From Oligoflexales bacterium (lineage in GTDB: Bacteria; Bdellovibrionota_B; Oligoflexia; Oligoflexales; Bog-1112): a DNA stretch of 58,500 nt. Below the pieces are notes generated by a model, which had not been told where the DNA came from, ran no database searches, and was given only the letters and a program-made list of their open reading frames with translations. The stretch lies in NCBI GenBank assembly GCA_017985985.1, contig JAGNWK010000006.1:1-58500 (forward strand), in the 5' to 3' direction. Position numbers and translations under genes: made by a program. Below are positions 44,571-53,327 of the stretch, in pieces (position 1 is the stretch's first letter; each line of letters opens with the position of its first letter).

Positions 44571-45305
44571 TTACAATAGACTGATTCGTTTACCCAGTCC
44601 ACAACCAGGATAAACACGATGATTCGCACCGGGGGAAGAGTAGCCATTGATAAAGACCCGCCGGGACTTATCCGACTGGTTCGGAAAACTGGCATGGATA
44701 AGATAGGGATGAAAGAAAATCGTTGAACCGGGCTTTAAGAGCGCGGGGATCATCTGACTCTCGTCGACAAAACGATCCTTGTTATTCGCAACATTCAAAC
44801 TCAAATGACCCATTTTATGACTGCCGGGGATAAGAAAAAGCGGTGAATTTTCTTCAGTTACTTCATCAATAGCGGTCAAAGTTTGCACAAAACTACCTGT
44901 CCCTGTGACATCTGACCATTCTGCAGAGCCATATCTTCTGTGCTCTGAATCTTGATGCCAGGGAAAAGCCACCTCATCTCCAGGCAACTTAAAATGAGCC
45001 TGACAGATAATCTGATCGAAGACGGGGCTCTTTAAAATATCCTGCACGATAGATGTCATCCTTCTGTCCGTGGCAAAAGAAGCGAGCTCGGGAGCAGCTC
45101 CGCAGCACCAGACAATCCGATGAATTCGACCTGTGTCGACGACGAAGAGCGAATTATCCACTTCCCGAGTCGACTTCAAGAGAAGAGCTTTCTCCTGCAA
45201 AGAGTTGAAGCTTCTCTCCATAAGGGCGATCTCAGCAGGGCTGTAAAGACCCTCAATAATCGCATAGCCTTTTTCAAAAAAGTCTTTGATTTTTGAACCT
45301 TTCAT
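44571..45305 (-). CDS. Phytanoyl-CoA dioxygenase (PhyH) family protein
   Basis: Fe(II)/2-oxoglutarate oxygenase, 244 residues. Iron-binding His-x-Asp in PWHQDSEHRRYG, FLIPGSHKMGHLSLNV, and the late His and Arg in HPYLIHASFPNQSDKSRRVFIN give the facial triad and the 2-oxoglutarate contact. Substrate unknown. Divergent from hmgA with 94 bases between, upstream of hemN on the same strand. Confidence 0.9.
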   Translation of the reverse strand: MKGSKIKDFFEKGYAIIEGLYSPAEIALMERSFNSLQEKALLLKSTREVDNSLFVVDTGRIHRIVWCCGAAPELASFATDRRMTSIVQDILKSPVFDQIICQAHFKLPGDEVAFPWHQDSEHRRYGSAEWSDVTGTGSFVQTLTAIDEVTEENSPLFLIPGSHKMGHLSLNVANNKDRFVDESQMIPALLKPGSTIFFHPYLIHASFPNQSDKSRRVFINGYSSPGANHRVYPGCGLGKRISLL

Positions 45306-45399
45306 CAGAAAATAGTTACGTTCTTATCTTCCGACTCTCTAAGACCTACCCCTATTATAGCGCTATGGCGCAAGTTCTCAAAAAATGGAGTACAGAAAT

Positions 45400-46515
45400 A
45401 TGCTGATTCCCCATGTCAAAGGCCCAGTTGCTGAACAAGCCCACGTCGGCGTGCCCGATGGTTTGTACGAAGAGGAGTTTGCGCGTGATGGTTTCTACGG
45501 CCGTTATGCCCATCTCTATCGATCTCAATCCCCTGTTGGGTGGACCCGTATCGAAGGAGAGCTCCGTCCCAGAGCCTACGAACTAAGAAAGACCCCACAG
45601 CTAGCGGAGACTTACCCACAAAGTCGAAGCACTTATCTTTATAACGACGATGTCAGCATTCAATTTGCAGAAATCCATAAACCCATGAGCTCTTTTTTTA
45701 GAAATGCTGATGGGGATGACATTTGCTTTGTGCACGAGGGAGAGGGGACACTGCGCAGCGATTTTGGACCTCTCGAATACAAGAAGGGAGATTACCTGGT
45801 CATCCCAAGAGGGACTGTCCAGCAGTGGCTACCTCGTTCAAAAACCCTTCTTCTTATTGTGGAGTCCTTCAGTGAAGTCCGTATCCCAGATCGAGGTCCT
45901 CTTGGACAACACGCCATTTTCGACCCTGCTGTTGTAAAAACACCTCACCCAAAAGAAGATCGGGGGGACAGTCCACAGAGTGAATATGAACTCATCATCA
46001 AACGGGCTGGGGAACTAACCAGGGTGTATTATCCGTTCTCCCCCATCAACACCGTCGGGTGGAAAGGAACTCTTTGCACATGGCAGATCAATGTGGCTGA
46101 TATTCGACCCATCACCTGTGAACGCTACCATCTCCCTCCATCGGCACACACGACCTTTATCGCAAAGAACTTTGTCATCTGCTCCTTTTTGCCAAGAGCC
46201 CTTGAAACAGGTGATCCTAAAGCTGTAAAAGTACCTTTTTATCATTCGAACATCGACTATGACGAAGTTCTCTTTTACCACAGTGGAGACTTCTTCTCTC
46301 GTGCTGGGATCAAAGAAGGTATGATCACCTTCCACCCCCAAGGCATTCACCATGGGCCCCATCCGCAGGCTGTCGAAAAAAGTAAAAATCTGCAAAGAAC
46401 AGATGAAATTGCTGTCATGATCGACACAAAGCGCCCCTTGCTCATTGATAATTCAGCAGCAAAGACAGAGATCAAAGAGTACTGGCAAAGCTGGCAAGTT
46501 GGACATAAAGCATGA
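45400..46515 (+). CDS. hmgA: Homogentisate 1,2-dioxygenase
   Basis: Opens the ring of homogentisate to maleylacetoacetate in tyrosine breakdown. About 371 residues; cupin-type iron dioxygenase. Family segments: YARDGFYGRYAHLYR-like (EEFARDGFYG), FFRNADGDDICFVHEGEGTL, GDYLVIPRGTVQQW, and the C-terminal iron ligands in FYHSNIDYDEVLFYHSGDFF and FHPQGIHHGPHP. GGAG nine bases upstream supports ATG 45400 over 45385. Followed by hpd 91 bases on. Confidence 0.93.
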   Translation: MLIPHVKGPVAEQAHVGVPDGLYEEEFARDGFYGRYAHLYRSQSPVGWTRIEGELRPRAYELRKTPQLAETYPQSRSTYLYNDDVSIQFAEIHKPMSSFFRNADGDDICFVHEGEGTLRSDFGPLEYKKGDYLVIPRGTVQQWLPRSKTLLLIVESFSEVRIPDRGPLGQHAIFDPAVVKTPHPKEDRGDSPQSEYELIIKRAGELTRVYYPFSPINTVGWKGTLCTWQINVADIRPITCERYHLPPSAHTTFIAKNFVICSFLPRALETGDPKAVKVPFYHSNIDYDEVLFYHSGDFFSRAGIKEGMITFHPQGIHHGPHPQAVEKSKNLQRTDEIAVMIDTKRPLLIDNSAAKTEIKEYWQSWQVGHKA

Positions 46516-46606
46516 CGATAAAACTCTATAGCTTCTGAAACTTTGGCGGTTCTTCCACAGGAAAAGCGAGTGGATGTCGACCGCCTCTTAACATGAAGGC
46601 CATCTG

Positions 46607-47644
46607 ATGAAAATCCACAACCCTGTCGGACTCGAAGGCATCGAGTTTATCGAATTCAGCTCGGAGCAAGCCTCTCTCGAAAAAATGTTTCAGGAATTCG
46701 GATTCTCCATGAGACTCGAACGAGTTGGAGAGGTCAAGCTCTACGAGCAGGGACAGATCCACTTTCTTATCAATCAGCATCCAAGGTCTTTTGCTGCAAA
46801 CTTTTCGAAAGCCCATGGACCATGTGTCTCTTCGATGGGCTGGAGGGTGAAGGATGCACAGCTAGCGTTTAAAGAAGCCGTCGATCGGGGAGCTAAACCA
46901 GCACCCGAAGGAGATTATAAGATCGAAGGGAAAAAGATCCCAGCTGTCTACGGGATTGGTGACAGTCTCATTTACTTCATCGACGCTTACAAAGATAAAT
47001 CTCTCTATGAACGCATGGGTTTTACGCTGTCAAAACACCCCATCCGTGTGGAGAATAAGGGCTTTGAGCTCATCGATCATTTGACGAACAATGTATACAA
47101 GGGAACGATGGATACCTGGGCTAAATTCTATAAAGATATTTTTGGCTTCACGGAAATCCGATACTTCGACATCCGGGGCATTAAAACCGGTCTGACATCT
47201 TTCGCTCTCAAATCTCCCTGTGGCAGTTTTTGCATCCCGATAAACGAAGGGACGGAAAAGAAATCACAGATCAACGAGTACTTGGATGAATACAAAGGCC
47301 CTGGTGTACAGCACATAGCCTTGCTCACCCACGACATTGTCAAGTCCATACACCATTTAGATGGCAGTTCGATCCAAATGTTAGACATTGATGACGAGTA
47401 CTATGACAGCGTCTTCGATCGTGTCCCTCATGTGAGTGAAGATCATAAAGAATTGCAAAGACTTAAAATCCTGGTGGACGGAGATGAAGATGGCTACCTC
47501 CTCCAGATTTTTACCCGCAATTTGATAGGACCGATTTTCATCGAACTCATCCAAAGGAAAAACCATCACGCCTTCGGAGAAGGCAACTTCGGAGCTCTCT
47601 TCCGTGCCATCGAAAGAGATCAGGAGAGACGCGGTTACCTTTGA
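46607..47644 (+). CDS. hpd: 4-hydroxyphenylpyruvate dioxygenase
   Basis: Makes homogentisate from 4-hydroxyphenylpyruvate, the step before HmgA. 345 residues, two vicinal-oxygen-chelate domains. The iron site is in GVQHIALLTHDI (His) and LLQIFTRNLIGPIFIELIQR (Glu). GFGEGNF-type motif is seen as AFGEGNFGALFRAIERDQ. The first iron His is in the DHLTNNVY segment. Same operon as hmgA; ends at a strong terminator. Confidence 0.96.
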   Translation: MKIHNPVGLEGIEFIEFSSEQASLEKMFQEFGFSMRLERVGEVKLYEQGQIHFLINQHPRSFAANFSKAHGPCVSSMGWRVKDAQLAFKEAVDRGAKPAPEGDYKIEGKKIPAVYGIGDSLIYFIDAYKDKSLYERMGFTLSKHPIRVENKGFELIDHLTNNVYKGTMDTWAKFYKDIFGFTEIRYFDIRGIKTGLTSFALKSPCGSFCIPINEGTEKKSQINEYLDEYKGPGVQHIALLTHDIVKSIHHLDGSSIQMLDIDDEYYDSVFDRVPHVSEDHKELQRLKILVDGDEDGYLLQIFTRNLIGPIFIELIQRKNHHAFGEGNFGALFRAIERDQERRGYL

Positions 47645-47661
47645 CTTCACATCCCCACACC

Positions 47662-47724
47662 GCAAGGAGGGGAGTTTAGGGGAGCCTTTACGAAGTTTCC
47701 CCCAAACCCCTCCTTGCTTTTTTT
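47662..47724 (+). terminator. Strong intrinsic terminator after hpd (repeat B, copy 5)
   Basis: GCAAGGAGGGG ... CCCCTCCTTGC long stem with inner GGGGA/TCCCC pairing, followed by seven T. The most complete B element and clearly a terminator. Confidence 0.9.
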
Positions 47725-47729
47725 ATACC

Positions 47730-47766
47730 TACTAAGTTTATAGTAGACTCTACTATAAACTTAGTA
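47730..47766. promoter_or_regulatory. Double dyad operator of the BlaI-type repressor
   Basis: TACTAAGTTTATAGTA and TACTATAAACTTAGTA are separated by GACTC; together they form an 18-bp perfect inverted repeat about one central base. Each half is itself a TACTA...TAGTA dyad, like BlaI/MecI operators. Located 23 bases before the repressor ATG. Confidence 0.85.
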
Positions 47767-47788
47767 TAGTTTTAGAAATAGGATATCT

Positions 47789-48226
47789 ATGGTTAAGAAA
47801 ACGCTGAAAATGGATAAAAAAAACCAAATGACTCCCGTTAAAGATCGACTCCTGACAGACGTTGAATTGGAACTCATGACGATCATCTGGAGTCTAGGAC
47901 AGACAACTGTTAAAGATGTCATCGCCCATTTACCCAAAGATAGAATATTAGCTTACACCAGCGTTGCTACCGTGATGAAAATCCTCCAACAAAAGGGCTT
48001 TCTGCAATGCCAGAAGGAGTCCTACGCTCACAGCTTCTCTGCCCTCATAAGCAAGTCGAGTTATGAGAAGACCTGTGTTGAACATATGGTGACCCACGTC
48101 TTCGACGGCGAACCGGTCGCCCTCGTGCAAAGGTTGCTCGACGCTAAGACATTAAGTCAGCAAGACATCCAGACGATTGAAAGGGCTCTCGGAAAACTAC
48201 TAGCAAAGGAAAGGGGCGAAGATTGA
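47789..48226 (+). CDS. BlaI/MecI-family transcriptional repressor
   Basis: 145 residues. Winged helix: LTDVELELMTIIWSLGQTTV, KDVIAHLP, AYTSVATVMKILQQKGFL. C-terminal dimerisation and cleavage region follow. It should bind the dyads just upstream and repress its own operon until the M56 partner triggers its cleavage. Stop overlaps the next gene's TTG (TTGA). Confidence 0.93.
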   Translation: MVKKTLKMDKKNQMTPVKDRLLTDVELELMTIIWSLGQTTVKDVIAHLPKDRILAYTSVATVMKILQQKGFLQCQKESYAHSFSALISKSSYEKTCVEHMVTHVFDGEPVALVQRLLDAKTLSQQDIQTIERALGKLLAKERGED

Positions 48227-50136
48227 ACTCCTTTCTCGAAGCCTATTTAGTGAGTCATACTTTGATCGCGGTGAGCTCTTTGTTCATAGGGGGACGCCAC
48301 CTCTTGAGCAGTCCCTCCCTTAAGCTAAAATTAGTCCGCATAGCTCTTGTCAGCTGCCTCGTTGCTCCTGCCATAGCGCCCTTGATACAGGGGGACCATC
48401 CCCATCTAAGCCCAGCTTTTATGGCTCTTGACTCTTCAGGTGAAGCAAGAGATCAGACCTTAGAAAATAAATCATCCCTTCAAGATGCTATCCCCCGCCT
48501 CCAACAATCGACGCGCCTTGCATTTCAGCACTGGCACCTTCTCTTCGCACTCTTATTGCTAGGATGTTTTTATCGAGTTTATAAGCTTTTGCGGGATTTA
48601 AAAAAAATTCGATTGATCATAAAATCCTCCGTTATCTACAAATCTTATGGCCGCCTATCGATCCAGGTCTCTGATCATTGCTTGATTCCTTTTTCTACCA
48701 GTTCTCTCACTCGCTCTTATATTGTTTTACCAGTCTCTCTCCTCAGCTCTGCCACGGATATGAAAATGGCAATCGCTCACGAAGGTCAGCATCACCGTCA
48801 GGGCGACTGCCTCTGGGCTTACGCCATAGAGAGCCTACATATGCTCTTTTGGGCGAATCCAGGATTTGCACGCTATCGTCGCATCCTCACTGAACTACAG
48901 GAATTATCATGTGATGAGACAGTGGTTGGCCACCGACTGATCTCAGCACATGACTATGGCCACTGTCTGTTTGCTCTGGCACAGATGGTTTCCGAACATG
49001 CCAAGACAGATCACCGAGAAATTGCATGCACGGTCGGTATGGTTTGGCACAACGGAAAAAATAGAGAACAATTCATCACTAGGAGAATCTGTATGTTGTC
49101 GAAATATAATAGGCATGCCTCACGAGCGATCTGCTCCCTCAGTCTCACGCTCCTTACGATCTCGCTTCCGCTCTATGCCGCCTATACGGCAAAGGGAACC
49201 CTCTCTCCTTCTAGCGGTAAAAGCCTAGATCTTTCATCCGTAAATCCTAAGGTTCAGCGAATAGCCGACGAGGAAATCACATCTGCTGTCCGCAAGTATA
49301 AAGCTCAGTCAGGAGCGGTCGCTATCGCAGACCCCAAGACAGGCGAATGGCTTGCCTTTGCTGAAGCAGGCTCAAGGGACCCATCGCAATCTTGGCGATC
49401 TCGTGTATTCCCTGCAGCTTCCACCATAAAGCCATTTATTGCAGCCGCGGGGATTGACGCAGGGGTCAGCTCTGACTCTCAGATCTACGACTGCCGGGGG
49501 CCATACCGGATAGGGGATCAAACATTTCATAATTACGATCCGAACTTTTCAGATCACACTCTCCGAGAGGCCCTCTCCCAATCTATCAACGTCTGTATCA
49601 TCAAACTGGCCCAAGACATTGGAGCCACCAAACTCCTACGCAAGTTAACTCAGTTTGGCTTTGACACGGACTGGCGTGAAGAGACAAGTGATGTGCAACT
49701 CGCAAGAACGGCTCTGGGGACCCACGTCCCAGTGACATTTCAGAGTTTGATGAAGTCCTATATGATTTTAGCCAATAAAGGTCGCGGGCCTTCTCAAAGT
49801 CCCAGTGTGATCTCTGAGTCTAACGCCGACTCTGTTACGAGTATGCTTGTGGATGCAGTCTCTCATGGAACAGCAATGAAAGCTTCCATTCCAGGTATCG
49901 ATGTAGCGGGAAAAACAGGAACTATGGTGACGGAACCCAGTGAAGCAAACGAATCCTCACGTCTCGCTCTTTTTGTAGGTTATGTTCCAGCTAACGCCCC
50001 TCGTTTTTTAGCACTCATTGTGATTGAAGACGGTCACGAAGCAAAAGGGAAGGGAGAAGGGACTGGAGGATCTCTAGCGGCACCTCTATTCCAAAAAATC
50101 TACACAAAAAGCTCTAAGTTTCTAGCAAAAGAATAA
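48223..50136 (+). CDS. BlaR1-like M56 metalloprotease fused to a PBP transpeptidase-type domain
   Basis: 637 residues; TTG start with AAGGGG upstream. N-terminal half: membrane helices and the M56 zinc site HEGQHHRQGD (HEXXH, His186) with the late Glu in ELQELSCDE. After a helix near 305-325, residues ~345-635 form a penicillin-binding domain: SxxK as AASTIKPF (Ser399), SxN as QSINVCIIKLAQ, and KTG as VAGKTGTMV. The PGSTxKPF-like and SxN contexts are those of PBP transpeptidases rather than the class D sensor of staphylococcal BlaR1. Presumed beta-lactam or wall-fragment sensor that cleaves the repressor. No beta-lactamase gene is adjacent. Confidence 0.88.
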   Translation: MNSFLEAYLVSHTLIAVSSLFIGGRHLLSSPSLKLKLVRIALVSCLVAPAIAPLIQGDHPHLSPAFMALDSSGEARDQTLENKSSLQDAIPRLQQSTRLAFQHWHLLFALLLLGCFYRVYKLLRDLKKIRLIIKSSVIYKSYGRLSIQVSDHCLIPFSTSSLTRSYIVLPVSLLSSATDMKMAIAHEGQHHRQGDCLWAYAIESLHMLFWANPGFARYRRILTELQELSCDETVVGHRLISAHDYGHCLFALAQMVSEHAKTDHREIACTVGMVWHNGKNREQFITRRICMLSKYNRHASRAICSLSLTLLTISLPLYAAYTAKGTLSPSSGKSLDLSSVNPKVQRIADEEITSAVRKYKAQSGAVAIADPKTGEWLAFAEAGSRDPSQSWRSRVFPAASTIKPFIAAAGIDAGVSSDSQIYDCRGPYRIGDQTFHNYDPNFSDHTLREALSQSINVCIIKLAQDIGATKLLRKLTQFGFDTDWREETSDVQLARTALGTHVPVTFQSLMKSYMILANKGRGPSQSPSVISESNADSVTSMLVDAVSHGTAMKASIPGIDVAGKTGTMVTEPSEANESSRLALFVGYVPANAPRFLALIVIEDGHEAKGKGEGTGGSLAAPLFQKIYTKSSKFLAKE

Positions 50137-50157
50137 TCGTATCCATCTAAAGAAAAA

Positions 50158-50193
50158 GACCCGCTTGCAGAACCCAAGCTCGGCAAGCGGGTC
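50158..50193 (-). terminator. Intrinsic terminator of the CheY-like gene
   Basis: GACCCGCTTGC and GCAAGCGGGTC pair exactly (11 bp); on the minus strand TTTTTC follows. It separates the convergent PBP-fusion and CheY-like genes. Confidence 0.88.
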
Positions 50194-50215
50194 TCTCACG
50201 CCTGATATAAGTCTG

Positions 50216-50629
50216 TTATTTTTGCATTGTGAGACGATCTTTATAGATCTGCTGCAGTTTTTCTTTGAGCGTTTGAACTGTAAAAGGTTTGATAATGTAG
50301 GAATTTATCCCAGCCTTAGCCGATTCTATAATTTGATTCATCTCAGTCTCAGCTGTTACCATAAGAAATATCGTTTTTTTCAGACCATCATGGGCACGAA
50401 TCTTTCTTAAAAGTTGAAGACCCTGCATATTAGGCATATTGAGATCAGAGATAACAATTTCAAAAGGATTATGATTTAGATAATCATCTATAATCATTTC
50501 CCAAGCCACTGTTCCATCAGGTGCTTCAAACACATTATTGAATCCAAGCATACTTAAATTTTTCTTGATGATGACTCGCATCATCTCTAGATCATCAACA
50601 ATCAATATTTTTGTAGAAGAAATAAACAT
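50216..50629 (-). CDS. CheY-like response regulator
   Basis: 137 residues, single receiver domain. Asp pocket ILIVDDLEMMR, phospho-acceptor Asp62 in IVISDLNMPNMQG, Thr in MVTAETEM, Lys in IIKPFT. The NMQGLQLLRKIR segment is CheY-like. It may serve the adjacent phosphorelay or the flagellar switch; no chemotaxis gene is in the window. Confidence 0.93.
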   Translation of the reverse strand: MFISSTKILIVDDLEMMRVIIKKNLSMLGFNNVFEAPDGTVAWEMIIDDYLNHNPFEIVISDLNMPNMQGLQLLRKIRAHDGLKKTIFLMVTAETEMNQIIESAKAGINSYIIKPFTVQTLKEKLQQIYKDRLTMQK

Positions 50630-50750
50630 AAGTTTTTATCCAAGCCTTTATTAAAAGCACAGGTTTACTTTCGTCAAAAAAAACAAAGTATAAACATAAA
50701 TTTATATATTCAAGATTCTCAAATATTTTCCGATATAGCCGGCAGTTTAT

Positions 50751-50777
50751 ATTTATGCATAGAAATGTATTTATGCA
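50751..50777 (+). promoter_or_regulatory. Direct repeat upstream of the phosphorelay operon
   Basis: ATTTATGCA occurs at 50751-50759 and 50769-50777, 18 bases apart, about 35 bases before the hybrid kinase ATG. Same-face spacing suggests a regulator site; no regulator can be named. Confidence 0.35.
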
Positions 50778-50811
50778 CCATAGACTTCACTGACTTACAA
50801 AGAATGCCATT

Positions 50812-52914
50812 ATGGAAATCGATAAAAAGAATCAAACGCAACGAGAAGACGGTCTGAGTGAGTTCTTGTTAGACTCTATCTTAGAAAATCTTCCCGACAT
50901 GGTTTTTATAAAAGAAGCAAACTCTCTCAAGTTTATTTACTTAAATAAAGCCTTTGAAATAATCACCGGTTATAAGAGAGATTCTTTCATTGGGAAAAGT
51001 GATCATGACTTTTTTCCGAAAAAAGAAGCTGACTCTTTTATCGAAAAAGATCGAGCCGTCATTGAAAAGAATATAATTATGGAGATTGAAGGGGAAGCTA
51101 TCTCTACAAAATCAAATGGAATCAGATACTTACACACAAAGAAAATGCCCATCTTTGGTACCGACGGAAAGGCCTATCTTCTTGGCATTTCGGAAGATGT
51201 CACAGATAAAAAAACAGATAGCGACGACAAGAATAGAGTTTACCTCGATCTAAAATCAAACTTTCTTCTAAAAGAAAAAGATCTCGTAGAACTCAACAAA
51301 AGACTTTCTGTTGAAGTGGATAGGACAAAGAGCATCATGAAAGCTCTCGGTGACAATGAAGTTCAGATGAGGCTAATCACGAATGCTCTTCCCATGCTCG
51401 TATCTTATATTGATAAAGACTCCAGATACTCTTTTGTAAACCTAGCTTACGAAAAATGGTTTGGCAAAGCTAATTTTGAGATCATAGGATCAAAAGTTAT
51501 CGATGTAGTCGGGGCTGAATTTTTTGCTCAAACAAAACCATTTGTCGATCAAATTGCTAGCTCTCGCGGAACTGAATTCAAGATCACATCTACAGATAAA
51601 TTTTCCAGAAAAAAAGATTTAAGCGTTACTTATATACCAGATTTTTCATCTTCAAAAGAATTCCGCGGTTATGTAGAAATTATTCAAGATATCACAGAAA
51701 GAAATCGTCAAGAAGCAGAGAAGCTTAGCCTACTCGCCCGAGAGTCAGCAGCAGTCGAAGCTTCTAAATTAAAGTCTGAATTTTTAGCCAATATGAGTCA
51801 TGAAATCAGGACTCCCATCAACAGCATCATGGGGATGGCTGGTCTTTTACTTTCTACCAAACTGGATGACGAGCAAACAGAGTTTGCCAATAACATTAAA
51901 ATATCGGCTGACTCTCTCCTATCTATTATCAATGATATCCTTGACTTCTCCAAAGTTGAAGCCGGTAAGCTCGAGTTTGAAGACGTAACTTTTGATATTG
52001 TGAGCACCTTTCAAGATCTTCACAAATCATTTCTTTATGCAGCAAAATCAAAGAAACTCGACCTTGTCCAAGATATTGGCTCTAATATACCGCTATTCGT
52101 GAAAGGTGACCCTGGACGTATCAGGCAAATCGTAACGAATCTCCTCAGCAATTCTATAAAATTTACATCGAATGGTAAGATCACACTTAAACTTTCTAAG
52201 ATTCATGATGACGGCAAACAAGTTCGCCTCGAATGCCAGGTACAGGACACAGGCATCGGCATGTCAAAAAAATCATTGGACAATATATTTCAACCCTTTA
52301 CCCAGGCTGATTCTTCTATTTACAGACAGTATGGTGGGACAGGACTTGGGCTTGTTATCAGCAATAAATTGGTCCATCTCATGGGGGGTGAAATCAAGGT
52401 AGAGAGCGAGCCCAATATCGGTTCAAAATTTTATTTTTCCATCACTCTTCCAAAAGTTGAGCATGTTGAATCCGTTGATTTATCTCATCAAATAGCTATC
52501 GATAAGGAAAAGTCCAAGCACTTTAAAATACTAGTCGCTGAAGACAATGCCATCAATCAAAAGATAGCTCAAAAAAATCTAGAATCAATGGGCTTTATGG
52601 TGGATTGCGTCAGTAATGGCAAGGAAGTGATCCAGACCTTAGCTCGAATCCCTTATGACATGATCTTGATGGACTGCCAAATGCCAGAAATGGATGGATA
52701 TGAAGCGACAGAGATTATCCGAAAAGACCCTGCTCTGCCCAATCATATCCCCATCATCGCCACAACAGCGAATGCCATGCGAGGGGATGCTGAAAGATGC
52801 ATCCAAGCTGGTATGGATGATTACATTTCAAAACCTATGTCAAAAATAAAGTTAGCATCGCTTTTAAACAAATGGGTTGAACGATTAATTGCATCAAAAA
52901 ATTTAAAAAAATGA
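50812..52914 (+). CDS. Hybrid sensor histidine kinase (PAS-PAS-HisKA-HATPase-REC)
   Basis: 700 residues, no membrane helix, so cytoplasmic. PAS 1 ~12-130 (LENLPDMVFIKEANSLKFIY), PAS 2 ~185-295, phospho-acceptor His ~329 in FLANMSHEIRTPINS, N box TNLLSNSIKFTSNG, G boxes QDTGIGMSK and GGTGLGLVIS, then a receiver ~560-690 with Asp ~621 in ILMDCQMPEMDG and Lys in SKPMS. First gene of a five-gene phosphorelay cluster. Confidence 0.95.
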   Translation: MEIDKKNQTQREDGLSEFLLDSILENLPDMVFIKEANSLKFIYLNKAFEIITGYKRDSFIGKSDHDFFPKKEADSFIEKDRAVIEKNIIMEIEGEAISTKSNGIRYLHTKKMPIFGTDGKAYLLGISEDVTDKKTDSDDKNRVYLDLKSNFLLKEKDLVELNKRLSVEVDRTKSIMKALGDNEVQMRLITNALPMLVSYIDKDSRYSFVNLAYEKWFGKANFEIIGSKVIDVVGAEFFAQTKPFVDQIASSRGTEFKITSTDKFSRKKDLSVTYIPDFSSSKEFRGYVEIIQDITERNRQEAEKLSLLARESAAVEASKLKSEFLANMSHEIRTPINSIMGMAGLLLSTKLDDEQTEFANNIKISADSLLSIINDILDFSKVEAGKLEFEDVTFDIVSTFQDLHKSFLYAAKSKKLDLVQDIGSNIPLFVKGDPGRIRQIVTNLLSNSIKFTSNGKITLKLSKIHDDGKQVRLECQVQDTGIGMSKKSLDNIFQPFTQADSSIYRQYGGTGLGLVISNKLVHLMGGEIKVESEPNIGSKFYFSITLPKVEHVESVDLSHQIAIDKEKSKHFKILVAEDNAINQKIAQKNLESMGFMVDCVSNGKEVIQTLARIPYDMILMDCQMPEMDGYEATEIIRKDPALPNHIPIIATTANAMRGDAERCIQAGMDDYISKPMSKIKLASLLNKWVERLIASKNLKK

Positions 52915-52930
52915 CTGATTGGGTAAGAAT

Positions 52931-53287
52931 ATGACAAAAATTGATTTCAAAATAGACATATTTAATCCTGCACACTTCCTAGACATGGTTGGAGAAGACG
53001 AAGATGTTTTAATTACGGTCTGCACTTTGTTCCATAATTCTTATCACGAAAAAACAAAAGCTATAAAAGAAGCGATTAAAGTTGGCAATGAAGCCAACGC
53101 AGCGAAATTAGTCCATAGTTTCCGGGGTGAGCTCCTTATCATAGGTTATCCACCTTCCATCGATTTTGCCTCAAGGATGGAAGATCATTTAAAAAAAGCT
53201 GAGATTCAGGCAGCTGAAGGACTGTTCGACGATCTCATTGAATCTTTAGCGCCAGTTGTTAGATACACAAAAGATCATCTGAATTAG
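52931..53287 (+). CDS. Histidine phosphotransfer (Hpt) domain protein
   Basis: About 118 residues, all helical. The phospho-acceptor His (~62) lies in AKLVHSFRGELLIIG, matching the Hpt AHxxKG pattern with Arg replacing Lys. Sixteen bases after the hybrid kinase, so it likely relays phosphate from that receiver to a downstream regulator. Confidence 0.88.
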   Translation: MTKIDFKIDIFNPAHFLDMVGEDEDVLITVCTLFHNSYHEKTKAIKEAIKVGNEANAAKLVHSFRGELLIIGYPPSIDFASRMEDHLKKAEIQAAEGLFDDLIESLAPVVRYTKDHLN

Positions 53288-53327
53288 TTCAGATTTTTTA
53301 TACAACTTTATTTTAAAAAGGATTTTT

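Noticed and set aside
42947..44695. 582-residue HemN with an N-terminal extension
   Set aside because: The extension runs through the tandem repeat and has no family match; ATG 44443 with GGAG fits HemN exactly.
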